Assembly (NCBI GenBank): GCA_003488145.1
Contig: DNMQ01000204.1
Coordinates: 1 to 7,927, forward strand
Direction: 5' to 3'
From: Pseudomonas sp.
GTDB taxonomy: Bacteria; Pseudomonadota; Gammaproteobacteria; Pseudomonadales; Pseudomonadaceae
DNA length: 7,927 bases
Shown here: positions 1-6,312 of the stretch, in pieces
How the letters are laid out: each line of letters opens with the position of its first letter
How positions within the stretch are numbered: the first letter of the stretch is position 1
The notes under the pieces: generated by a model
Database searches by the model: none
Seen by the model: the letters and a program-made list of their open reading frames with translations, nothing else
Told to the model about the DNA's origin: nothing
Made by a program: the position numbers and the translations under genes

Positions 1-46
1 GATTGCGGGGCTATGCGGCTAACTGAATCTGTATAGGTATCCGAGT

Positions 47-361
47 ATGAAACAGGGCGTGTCGAGGCTTGGGCTGCGTATTGCGCTATTTCGTGGCCGA
101 GTAGAGCGGGTCGAACTGCATGGTCTGCGCTGCTGCGGGTACAGCGCCTGGGTGGTCGAGCGCAGCGGTCGCCGCAGGCAGTTCGCCGATGGCCAGCGCA
201 ACGTCTGGAGCGACCAGGGCAGCTTGAAGCGGGAGCTTCGGGCGTGCGGTGTGCGTGAGGTCTACTGGCGGCAGCCGGTCAGCCATGACGAAATGATCGG
301 CCGCCCGGCTGCTGTGGAATCCGGGTTTGGCCTGCGCATGCCTCTGCTTGCCGAGAACTAA
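47..361 (+). CDS. Small hypothetical protein, DUF6482-like
   Basis: This encodes a 104-residue soluble protein of unknown function. The core, roughly residues 19-85, has alternating hydrophobic strands. It ends in a helix followed by the motif SHDEMIG, which resembles the (A)YDEMCG ending of the small pseudomonad DUF6482 family. The assignment is from memory of that pattern and was not searched. No signal peptide or membrane segment is visible. The ATG at 47 is the first usable start after an in-frame TAA at 20-22, and AGG at 35-37 lies nine bases upstream as a weak ribosome binding site. The N-terminus is arginine-rich. The stop codon overlaps that of the convergent DUF393 gene by 4 nt, and no terminator separates the two. 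The reading frame is intact and coding-like, so I am fairly sure it is a gene but not what it does. Confidence 0.7.
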   Translation: MKQGVSRLGLRIALFRGRVERVELHGLRCCGYSAWVVERSGRRRQFADGQRNVWSDQGSLKRELRACGVREVYWRQPVSHDEMIGRPAAVESGFGLRMPLLAEN

Positions 362-804
362 AGGCGATCGTCGCTTGCAGCGCTGGTCTTCGACGGCTTT
401 TGCGGCACATTGCACTCGGTTGTGCGACGACTCGCACCGTCGGGATGCGGCAGCCAGTCAAGATGAGGGCGCAGCACGGCGAACAGCTGGTAACCGAGCA
501 ACAGCAGTGGCCGCAATGGACGCCAGCCGAGCGGTGCGGCCCAGCGACCGTGGCTTGCCAGTCGCCAGCTCCAGTAGGTGGCGTCCACGCCGGTCAGCCA
601 GGCACCGCTGGCGCTGCGGGCGTGCAGACGCCGTCGGAGCTGCGCCAGATCCCGGTCGAGCCCTTTAGGATCGAAATCGGCAGCGCTGATATCCACCAGC
701 CGCAGCCTTGCCGGATCGGCGCTGCGTTCCAGCCAACGAACTTCTCGGGCACACAGCGGACAGGCTCGATCGACATAGAGCGTCAGGGGCAAATCAGGCG
801 TCAT
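358..804 (-). CDS. DUF393 (DCC family) thiol-disulfide oxidoreductase-like protein
   Basis: This 148-residue protein matches the DUF393/DCC family, small thioredoxin-like proteins predicted to do thiol-disulfide exchange and usually of unknown substrate. The N-terminal strand LTLYVD leads straight into a CPLC motif (Cys15 and Cys18), followed by the family's REVRWLERSD-type helix, a VDIS strand (residues 37-40), and the GVDA-x3-W signature at about 72-79. Here the residues before CPLC are DRA, where many members have DG. A hydrophobic stretch at about 97-111 (PLLLLGYQLFAVLRP type) is usual for the family. The last 30 residues are polar and probably disordered. There is no signal peptide, so it is likely cytoplasmic or membrane-associated. 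The ATG at 804 has a good ribosome binding site (AAGGTG, plus-strand 812-817) with 7-nt spacing. It is divergent from the LitR-like regulator and shares its 93-bp control region, so it may be one of that regulator's targets (inference). Confidence 0.88.
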   Translation of the reverse strand: MTPDLPLTLYVDRACPLCAREVRWLERSADPARLRLVDISAADFDPKGLDRDLAQLRRRLHARSASGAWLTGVDATYWSWRLASHGRWAAPLGWRPLRPLLLLGYQLFAVLRPHLDWLPHPDGASRRTTECNVPQKPSKTSAASDDRL

Positions 805-897
805 TTCATCGCACCTTGCGTTTGTACAACGTTTGTAGAGGGTATGCTGCGAAACGCTGGGTTACAATCTCGGCATTCTTTTCCAGCGAGCCGCCCC
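805..897. promoter_or_regulatory. Divergent control region with two 11-bp direct repeats (candidate LitR/CarH-type operator)
   Basis: This is the 93-bp spacer between the start codons of the DUF393 gene (-) and the MerR/LitR-like regulator (+). It contains TTTGTACAACG (821-831) immediately followed by TTTGTAGAGGG (832-842). These two 11-bp units match at 8 of 11 positions and lie one helical turn apart. Tandem 11-bp repeats over a promoter are how CarH-type MerR regulators bind DNA, and TTGTACA-like words recur in LitR/MlrA-type operators (established knowledge). A TACAAT hexamer (863-868) could be a -10 box for the regulator but has no good -35 partner. On the minus strand TTGTAA (867-862) followed after 17 nt by TACCCT is a weak candidate promoter for the DUF393 gene. 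The operator role is inferred. Confidence 0.5.
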
Positions 898-1845
898 ATG
901 ACCGATTCTTCCGGCGCTTCGAACCTGGCCTCGAGCGCCTTCGAGCAGCAGGATCTATTCCCTATCCGTGAAGTTTCCCGCCTGACCGGGGTCAACCCGG
1001 TCACCTTGCGCGCGTGGGAGCGCCGCTACGGGCTGATCCGGCCGACCCGGACCGAGAGCGGCCATCGCCTGTACTCGATGGCCGACGTGGAGGCGGTTCG
1101 CAGCATTCTTTCCTGGACCGAGCGTGGCGTGGCGGTAAGCAAGGTCGGCAGCATACTGGCGCGCAGCGCAGCGACCCGCGAGGCAGAGGAACCGACCGCA
1201 ACCCCCAGTAGCGAGTGGAACGAATGGCAGGGGCAACTGCGTGATGCGGTGAATGGTTTCGACGAGGTGCGGCTGGAGCAGCTATACGGCCAGATCTTCT
1301 CTACCTATCCGCTGGCTGTGGTGTTTCAGGATGTCCTGTTGCCGGTGTGGCAGGAGCTGCTGCTGCGTCAGGAGGAATTTGGCGGTACCAGCGAGTGGCT
1401 GTTTCTCGATGCCTTCCTTCGTGCCCGGGCGCTGCAGCGGCTGCAGCTGGCCCGTATGCCGGCTGGCGAGCGTGTACTGCTCGCCGCGATGCCGGGGCAG
1501 TGTCGCGAGCTTGAATTGCTCGTGGCAGGCCTGATGCTCAGTGGCGACAGCCTGGCCGTCAGCGTGTTGCCGATCGGGCAGCCGCTGGAAGAACTCGCGC
1601 TGGTCTGCGACAAGATGAAACCGCAGGGGCTGGTGCTGTTCTCCAACGTTCCCCATGGCGAGGCGCAGTTGCGCCAGCTCAACAAGCTGTCCCTCGCGCT
1701 TGATTGCTCCTTGGCTCTGGCCGGGGAGGCGGCCGAACTGGGTCGTGAAGCGCTGGCGGGTACTCCGATCGCCTGCCTCGGCAGTTCCGGCAAGCTGATG
1801 CAGCGCCGTCTGCGCCAGTTCCTGGCCGGCCAGCTGGATACCTGA
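898..1845 (+). CDS. MerR-family regulator with degenerate B12-binding domain (class II LitR/CarH-like)
   Basis: This 315-residue transcription factor has a canonical MerR winged-helix head at about residues 21-88, with the signatures SRLTGVNPVTLRAWERRYG and SGHRLYS. Next come a polar linker (about 90-110), a helical cap (about 111-185) and a Rossmann-like B12-binding-type domain (about 190-312). CarH light sensors hold adenosylcobalamin through a Trp and Glu-His pair in the cap and a His at the start of the second domain. Here the corresponding places read SEW (165-167) and GQCREL (200-205), so both histidines appear lost. That fits the class II LitR proteins of Pseudomonas, which do not use B12 and instead receive light information from a LOV-domain partner. 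The domain calls are secure; light control is inference. The ATG at 898 was chosen over the much longer upstream frame because protein similarity begins here; the ribosome binding site (GCGAG) is weak. It probably autoregulates through the repeats at 821-842 and may be co-transcribed with pqqF. Confidence 0.85.
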   Translation: MTDSSGASNLASSAFEQQDLFPIREVSRLTGVNPVTLRAWERRYGLIRPTRTESGHRLYSMADVEAVRSILSWTERGVAVSKVGSILARSAATREAEEPTATPSSEWNEWQGQLRDAVNGFDEVRLEQLYGQIFSTYPLAVVFQDVLLPVWQELLLRQEEFGGTSEWLFLDAFLRARALQRLQLARMPAGERVLLAAMPGQCRELELLVAGLMLSGDSLAVSVLPIGQPLEELALVCDKMKPQGLVLFSNVPHGEAQLRQLNKLSLALDCSLALAGEAAELGREALAGTPIACLGSSGKLMQRRLRQFLAGQLDT

Positions 1846-1870
1846 GTCATGCGCACAGCTGTCCGGCAAC

Positions 1871-1875
1871 AGGAG
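1871..1875 (+). promoter_or_regulatory. Ribosome binding site of pqqF
   Basis: AGGAG lies 8 nt before the ATG at 1884. This strong site fixes the pqqF start and shows that pqqF can be translated independently of the regulator, whose stop lies 38 nt before it. Confidence 0.8.
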
Positions 1876-1883
1876 ATCGATCC

Positions 1884-4400
1884 ATGACGCCAGACAGCGT
1901 TCCGCCTGCCGTGTTGCCACAGTGGCACGTCCTGTCCAATGGGCTGCGGCTGGGCTTTATCCAGCTGCCCGCGGGTGGTCAGGCAGCGGCTCTGGTCCGC
2001 GTGAACGCCGGGGCACACGATGCGCCGAGCGAATACCCAGGGCTTGCGCATTTTCTCGAGCACCTGCTGTTCCTGGGGAGCCAGGCCTATGCGCCAACCC
2101 AGAGCCTGATGCCGTTCGTGCAGGGTTGCGCTGGGCAATTGAACGCATCGACCCGTGAGCGTCATACCGACTTCTTCTTCCAGGTGCCTGCCGCTGCCTT
2201 CGGCGAAGCCCTCAAACGCCTGCTCGATATGCTCGCCCGGCCGCTGCTCGATCCTGCGGCGCAGTTGCGCGAGCGCGAGGTGTTGCAGGCCGAATTCCTG
2301 GCACGGGGGCGGGACCGGGAGACCCTGTGCGACGCCGCGATCGGTACGGCACTGAGCTGCGCGCATCCCTTTTCAGGGTTTCACGCGGGCAATCGCGAAA
2401 CGCTGCCGGTAGAGGCGCCAGCGTTCCAGAAAGCGCTGACGGGCTATCACCAGCGCTTCTATCAAACCGGGCAGATGGAGCTGATGGTCGCCGCACCCTG
2501 CAGCCTTGAGCAGGTGCTGGAACTGCTGCAGAGCGATGAATGCCAGCTACCGGTCGCACCGATCGTCGCGAGGCCGATACAGCCACTGCGCGCCGATGAT
2601 GGCGGCACCTTGCGTCTGAGCGTCGATGGCGCGCGACCGTGTCTGGATATCGCTTTCGCCCTCGATGGGCTGCCGGATGAAGCCTGCGTGGCGCTGGATG
2701 TGCTCGGCTCATGGTTGAGCTCGCAAGCCGACCGGAGTCTTTTCCAAACCCTCAGCGACGCCCGCTGGTGCGATGCCGTCTCGTTGCGGGTGCCGTACTG
2801 GCATGACGGGCAGGGTGTGGCCGTCTTCGAGGTGCGGTTGACCGAACGCGGCATGGCGGAACGCGCGCAGATTGTTGCCGCAGTGCGTGACTGGCTGCAT
2901 TTCATGAGCACGCAGGCAGCATGGCCAGGGCTCTGGGGCGAGTACGCGCAGATCCGTCAGCGCGGACTCATGGGCAAGGAGCCGCTGGTCCTGTTGCGCT
3001 ACTGGATTGACCCGGCTGCCTGGACGCCGTCGATCGATACGAATCGTGTGCAGCAGGCGCTTGAGATGCTGGGTGCGCAGCTTCATGCGAGCAGGCCGAT
3101 CGTATTGACGGTGGACGGCGAAGGTCGCGCTCGGACTAAGCGCATCGAGCCGGTAAAGGCTGGGTTCGAGCTGGACCTGGTCGCCGAGCAGTTGCCGCCC
3201 TCAGACCGGGCGACATGGCAATGGCGCCTGCCGGAACGCAATCCTTGGCTCAGTGAGCGCATGCAACCGGGCGTGGCGCCGTTGCAGATGCCATCCCTGC
3301 GCTGGGTCGAACACGCCGATGCTGCAGGGCAGGGCGCGCTCTACCTGCGTTGGCGGTTTGCCGCGGGCCAGCCACCGGGAGGGCTCTGGCATACGCTGCA
3401 CGCGGCGCTACGCAGGCATACCATCGCTGCGGCGCAAGCCGGTGTCGAGCTGCATTTCGATGACTATGGGCACAGCTGGTGCCTGAGGCTGTGCGGTTAT
3501 GCCGAAGCGTTGCCGGTAATTCTTCGTGACCTGACCGACATCCTCAAAGCGCCGTTGCCGGCTGCTTTCAATGAAGGACACCGCCTGCGCTACGAGTCCG
3601 TGACGTCAGGTGCCGACGAGATACTGATACGGCAACTGCTGCGCCGCCTGCCGCTCCTGCTCGCGGGAGCCGCACGAGATGGTGATGCATCGCTGGACCA
3701 GCACGCGCTCGATCAAGCCTGGCATCAGTCCCATTGGGATGCATTGGCAGTGGGACTGCCTCGGCATCTGAGTGGCCCGTTGCAGACGGTACTGGCTGAG
3801 CTGCCCGGGCTGGCCGGACCCGGTGCCGGTCAGTACCACGAAAGCACACCGCGTTATTGCTGGTCGCGCTTTGGTCAGCCTGGCGTGGAAACCGCGTTGG
3901 TGCTGTTCTGTCCGCTATCGCTTCGGACAGCCTTCATCGAGGCGAGCTGGCGCCGCCTCGCGCGATTGATGGAAGGCGCGTTCTTCCGTCGACTGCGCAG
4001 CGAACTGCAGCTCGGCTATGCGGTGTTCTGTGGCTATCGTCAGTTCGGCGAGTGCCCGGGCATCGTTTTCGCGGTGCAGTCTCCCAGCGCATCTGCCAGT
4101 GAGATCCTCTCCCATATCGAAACCTTCCTCGACGGCTTTGCCGGCACTCTGGTTGAAGTCGCTGCAGCGGATCCCTCGACCGGCAACCACGACGGCGACC
4201 TGCGCCGCCGCGCCGAGTCGTTATGGCAGGCGCACCTGGCCGGCTTCGATGGCGACCACCCGGAGGCGGTGGCTGCGGCGTCGGCCAACCTCGATGCCCG
4301 AGCTATCCGTGCTCAGCTACAGGCGCTGCGCGATGCCGAAGGCGGCTGGCATGTGGTCGCCAATGCCGAAGCGCCCGACACGCGTTGGCATCGTTGCTGA
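1884..4400 (+). CDS. pqqF: PqqF, M16 zinc metalloprotease for PQQ biosynthesis
   Basis: PqqF is the cytoplasmic insulinase-like peptidase that trims the ribosomal peptide PqqA and frees the cross-linked Glu-Tyr unit that becomes pyrroloquinoline quinone, the cofactor of periplasmic alcohol and sugar dehydrogenases. The 838-residue product is full length, near the top of the usual range. The inverted zinc motif HFLEH gives zinc ligands His56 and His60 and catalytic Glu59. Exactly 76 residues after His60 comes Glu137 in the sequence EREVLQAEF, the third zinc ligand, so the active site is intact. Residues about 15-220 form the active M16 domain. The C-terminal half lacks a zinc site but keeps the RSELQLGY signature near residues 705-712, equivalent to the substrate-binding Arg/Tyr pair of insulin-degrading enzyme. 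No signal peptide is present. It follows the LitR-like regulator by 38 nt. pqqABCDE, often next to pqqF in pseudomonads, is not in the window. The specific name rather than another M16 peptidase rests on overall length and sequence feel. Confidence 0.88.
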   Translation: MTPDSVPPAVLPQWHVLSNGLRLGFIQLPAGGQAAALVRVNAGAHDAPSEYPGLAHFLEHLLFLGSQAYAPTQSLMPFVQGCAGQLNASTRERHTDFFFQVPAAAFGEALKRLLDMLARPLLDPAAQLREREVLQAEFLARGRDRETLCDAAIGTALSCAHPFSGFHAGNRETLPVEAPAFQKALTGYHQRFYQTGQMELMVAAPCSLEQVLELLQSDECQLPVAPIVARPIQPLRADDGGTLRLSVDGARPCLDIAFALDGLPDEACVALDVLGSWLSSQADRSLFQTLSDARWCDAVSLRVPYWHDGQGVAVFEVRLTERGMAERAQIVAAVRDWLHFMSTQAAWPGLWGEYAQIRQRGLMGKEPLVLLRYWIDPAAWTPSIDTNRVQQALEMLGAQLHASRPIVLTVDGEGRARTKRIEPVKAGFELDLVAEQLPPSDRATWQWRLPERNPWLSERMQPGVAPLQMPSLRWVEHADAAGQGALYLRWRFAAGQPPGGLWHTLHAALRRHTIAAAQAGVELHFDDYGHSWCLRLCGYAEALPVILRDLTDILKAPLPAAFNEGHRLRYESVTSGADEILIRQLLRRLPLLLAGAARDGDASLDQHALDQAWHQSHWDALAVGLPRHLSGPLQTVLAELPGLAGPGAGQYHESTPRYCWSRFGQPGVETALVLFCPLSLRTAFIEASWRRLARLMEGAFFRRLRSELQLGYAVFCGYRQFGECPGIVFAVQSPSASASEILSHIETFLDGFAGTLVEVAAADPSTGNHDGDLRRRAESLWQAHLAGFDGDHPEAVAAASANLDARAIRAQLQALRDAEGGWHVVANAEAPDTRWHRC

Positions 4401-4586
4401 CGGTTACCTCAGCGCCGCACATCAGCCGCCCACTCAACCCCGACAATGCAACTCGATGGCCAGCCGTTTACGGCGGGCTGCCGTGGCTTGTGCCGGGGTA
4501 TGGTGGCGCGCTGCTTTGGGTGTACGACCTAAGCCTCGTGCGTCTGGCGGTCGGATGAGATGCTTTGCGTGCAAGACGGCACCCCG

Positions 4587-4609
4587 GGCGAAAGTACTAG
4601 CCTTTCGCC
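4587..4609 (+). other. Perfect 8-bp inverted repeat in the pqqF-porin gap
   Basis: GGCGAAAG (4587-4594) and CTTTCGCC (4602-4609) pair perfectly around the 7-nt loop TACTAGC. There is no T-run behind it, so a classical intrinsic terminator is not supported. It could still act as a Rho-linked 3' end for pqqF, as an operator upstream of the porin, or as a hairpin in a long porin leader. The rest of the 294-nt gap (4401-4694) shows no gene I can support. Confidence 0.45.
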
Positions 4610-4644
4610 GCCATCGCAGCGTATGTGCGCTCGGACGGCCTTTC

Positions 4645-4650
4645 GATAAT
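4645..4650 (+). promoter_or_regulatory. Possible -10 box of the porin promoter
   Basis: GATAAT matches five of six positions of the sigma-70 -10 consensus and lies 44 nt before the porin ATG. It would give a leader of just under 40 nt. The hexamer at the expected -35 distance (TATGTG) is poor, so an activator or another start site is possible. A 5-bp hairpin, ACGAC/GTCGT (4661-4675), would fall in the leader. Confidence 0.3.
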
Positions 4651-4694
4651 CGCTCCCGTCACGACTGCTTGTCGTCAATACCGCGGAGAGCGCC

Positions 4695-5885
4695 ATGCAC
4701 ACCAACAAGAAAGCCGTATCAACCCTGTTGCCACTGGTCCTGGCCAGTGCCGTCGCCATGACCGTAAGCCAGTCGGCTGTCGCCGAAATCGTGCTTTACG
4801 ATCAGGACGACACCACCTTTTCCACCGATGGTTACTTCAACACCTTCTACGTTCACAGCGACGTAGAGCGTGCCGGCGAGCAGTTCGATCGCAAGCAGTC
4901 GCGGGTGAAGATGGGCTTTCTGCCCAACTGGATCGGCTTCAACTTCGGCAAGCAGGTCGGCGATCTCAAACTGGGCGGTCGTTCCTCGTTCTGGGTGACC
5001 ATCAACGACAGCGAAAGCAACGGCACCGAAACCGGTATCGACGTTCGTCAGTTCTACGCCACCGCAGCGAATGAGCAGTGGGGCGAAGTGCTGTTCGGTA
5101 AGGATTTCGGCCTGTTCGGCCGCTCCAACATCCTGCTCGACGAGATGCTCAGCGGTTACGGCCAGGTCAGCGACACCTTGGGTCTGGTCGATGGCGGCGG
5201 CGTCTCCTTCGGCAACATCGGTACCGGCTACCCGTATCCATTCCCGACGTCGCAGATCACCTACCGTTCGCCGAAGATGAGCGGCCTGCGCATCGCTGCC
5301 GGCATCATGGACCCGGTAGACACGACCGACGACACCTCGTCCACCCTGGACAAGGCCTACCAGGAAGCGCCGCGCTTCGAAACCGAGATCACCTACGAGT
5401 TCGAGATGGGCGGCACCCAGTTCTACACCTGGATCAACGGCATGCAGCAGAGCTCGGACAACACCGACAGCAGCATCGAGAAGGTCGATTCCAAGGGCCT
5501 GGGTTACGGCGTGCAGGCCAAGATGGGCAGCCTGTCGCTGACCGCATCGGGCTTCCAGGCCGAAGGTATCAATCCGTTCTTCACCAACAACGCCGGCGAA
5601 GCACTGCTGCGTGAAGTGGACAGCGACGGCTACCTGCTGCAGGGTTCCTACCGCTTCGGCAAGAACCGCGTTGCGCTGTCCTATGGCAAGACCAAAGATG
5701 ACGGCAATGGTCTTGATGGCAATGCGGCAGACTTTGAAACCCGCGGCATCGCGCTGTTCCACAGCATCAACGACAACCTGACCCTGGTCGCCGAACTGAA
5801 CCAGTTCGAGATCGAAGGCAAGGACAGCCCGGCACTGGACGAAGAAACCCGCACCTTCGCAGTGGGCGCGGCGCTGAGCTTCTAA
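4695..5885 (+). CDS. Outer-membrane general porin (Gram-negative trimeric porin type)
   Basis: This 396-residue precursor of a 16-stranded beta-barrel porin lets small hydrophilic solutes cross the outer membrane. Residues 1-30 are a typical Sec signal peptide: a basic start with two lysines, a hydrophobic core (about 11-24) and an AVA cleavage site before Glu31. The mature part alternates amphipathic strands with acidic, glycine- and asparagine-rich loops, contains the porin-like SQITYRSPKMSGLRIAAGI segment, has almost no cysteine, and ends in AVGAALSF with the C-terminal Phe that BamA recognises. GGAGAG (4685-4690) is the ribosome binding site. Codon use is strongly biased to CTG, GGC, AAC and GAC, suggesting high expression. 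It is preceded by its own likely promoter and followed by a strong terminator, so it is probably monocistronic. AACAAGAA at 4704-4711 matches the Hfq/Crc motif. The substrate is unknown; lying beside pqqF, it could feed substrates to PQQ-dependent dehydrogenases (speculative). Confidence 0.9.
   Translation: MHTNKKAVSTLLPLVLASAVAMTVSQSAVAEIVLYDQDDTTFSTDGYFNTFYVHSDVERAGEQFDRKQSRVKMGFLPNWIGFNFGKQVGDLKLGGRSSFWVTINDSESNGTETGIDVRQFYATAANEQWGEVLFGKDFGLFGRSNILLDEMLSGYGQVSDTLGLVDGGGVSFGNIGTGYPYPFPTSQITYRSPKMSGLRIAAGIMDPVDTTDDTSSTLDKAYQEAPRFETEITYEFEMGGTQFYTWINGMQQSSDNTDSSIEKVDSKGLGYGVQAKMGSLSLTASGFQAEGINPFFTNNAGEALLREVDSDGYLLQGSYRFGKNRVALSYGKTKDDGNGLDGNAADFETRGIALFHSINDNLTLVAELNQFEIEGKDSPALDEETRTFAVGAALSF
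4704..4711 (+). promoter_or_regulatory. Candidate Hfq/Crc (catabolite activity) motif over the porin start
   Basis: AACAAGAA fits the AAnAAnAA motif that Hfq with Crc binds near Pseudomonas start codons to block translation when preferred carbon sources are present. It covers codons 4-6 of the porin. A single 8-nt match can occur by chance, especially in a lysine/asparagine-rich signal peptide start, but the position is right for this mechanism. Confidence 0.4.
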
Positions 5886-5905
5886 GCGAGGCGATCAGCA
5901 GGGCG

Positions 5906-6006
5906 CGGATGGACGTCGAACCGTAGGTCGCTCCATCCGTTGCATCGGCAGTGGGACGTACGTTGAGCGTATCCCACGCCCTGTGCGCAGTGATGATCTC
6001 TGCGCA
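5906..6006 (+). ncRNA. Three consecutive hairpins after the porin; candidate 3'-UTR structure or small RNA
   Basis: Three inverted repeats sit back to back between the porin stop and its terminator. CGGATGGA (5906-5913) pairs with TCCATCCG (5932-5939). GTGGGA (5951-5956) plus TACG (5959-5962) pairs with CGTA plus TCCCAC (5968-5977), leaving a 2-nt bulge. TGCGCAG (5984-5990) pairs with CTGCGCA (6000-6006). Together with the terminator this makes four stems in about 140 nt. I do not recognise a known small-RNA family and see no clear separate promoter, so processing from the porin mRNA is the simplest origin. A stable 3' end that only protects the mRNA is equally possible. Confidence 0.35.
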
Positions 6007-6012
6007 ACCACG

Positions 6013-6047
6013 AGAAAGGCCGGCACCCGTAAGGGGCCGGCCTTTCT
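6013..6047 (+). terminator. Strong GC-rich terminator behind the porin
   Basis: A 12-bp perfect stem, AGAAAGGCCGGC (6013-6024) with GCCGGCCTTTCT (6036-6047), is extended inward by CCC/GGG around a GTAA loop, with one bulged A (6025). The A-rich and T-rich ends of the stem (AGAAAGG, CCTTTCT) are typical of pseudomonad terminators, and may allow function on both strands. There is no long T-run after the stem. It lies about 130 nt behind the porin stop and isolates the porin from nosP. Confidence 0.8.
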
Positions 6048-6312
6048 GCATCTGTGCATCACTGAACATGGCCAGCGTGCGTCGAGGCCAGGCCTGATCG
6101 GGATGGACACCGTTTGGTTCGCGGTGCAGAGGATGGCTGGTGGACGGGAACCGACACTGTGGCCACTTCAGCTGAACTAGCATCGCAGCGCTGCGTTGTT
6201 TCGTCGCGATACTACCTAGGCAGGCCTTTACCGGTACTCAAGTAGCATTTTCGTCCCATATGCCCTGCCCAAGAATGGGGTCATCCGATTCAAGTGGTGC
6301 GGGGTATCGTGC
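6048..6312. other. Spacer upstream of nosP; no gene seen
   Basis: These 265 nt complete a 427-nt stretch without a protein gene. I find no supported ORF, tRNA or repeat. A perfect 12-bp palindrome, CGCAGCGCTGCG (6184-6195), could be a dimeric regulator's site. No convincing sigma-70 or sigma-54 promoter and no FNR/ANR box (TTGAT-N4-ATCAA) were found by eye, although nosP transcription must start here. Confidence 0.4.
6184..6195. repeat. Perfect 12-bp palindrome upstream of nosP
   Basis: CGCAGCGCTGCG is self-complementary and lies about 118 nt before the nosP start. It is a possible operator half-site pair, but GC-rich palindromes of this size are common in such genomes. Confidence 0.3.

Noticed and set aside
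1..46. Tail of an upstream gene
   Set aside because: All three plus frames stop by position 36, but too few residues are visible to identify any product.
400..897. Upstream extension of the MerR regulator frame to an ATG at 400
   Set aside because: It lies antisense to the well-supported DUF393 gene, its residues look like a shadow frame, and MerR similarity begins only after 898.
1368..2366. 332-residue open frame on the minus strand across the regulator and pqqF
   Set aside because: It is antisense to two strongly supported genes; its residue composition and the absence of any recognisable domain suggest a GC-rich shadow frame.
4223..4558. Plus-strand open frame running from the pqqF end into the gap
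   Set aside because: The first half is an out-of-frame reading of pqqF. The tail in the gap has no ribosome binding site of its own and no recognisable similarity.
4719..5762. 347-residue minus-strand open frame inside the porin gene
   Set aside because: The porin on the plus strand has signal peptide, barrel pattern and terminal Phe. The antisense frame is a by-product of its strong codon bias.
5983..6180. 65-codon plus-strand open frame
   Set aside because: It reads straight through the strong terminator hairpin at 6013-6047 and has no good ribosome binding site.
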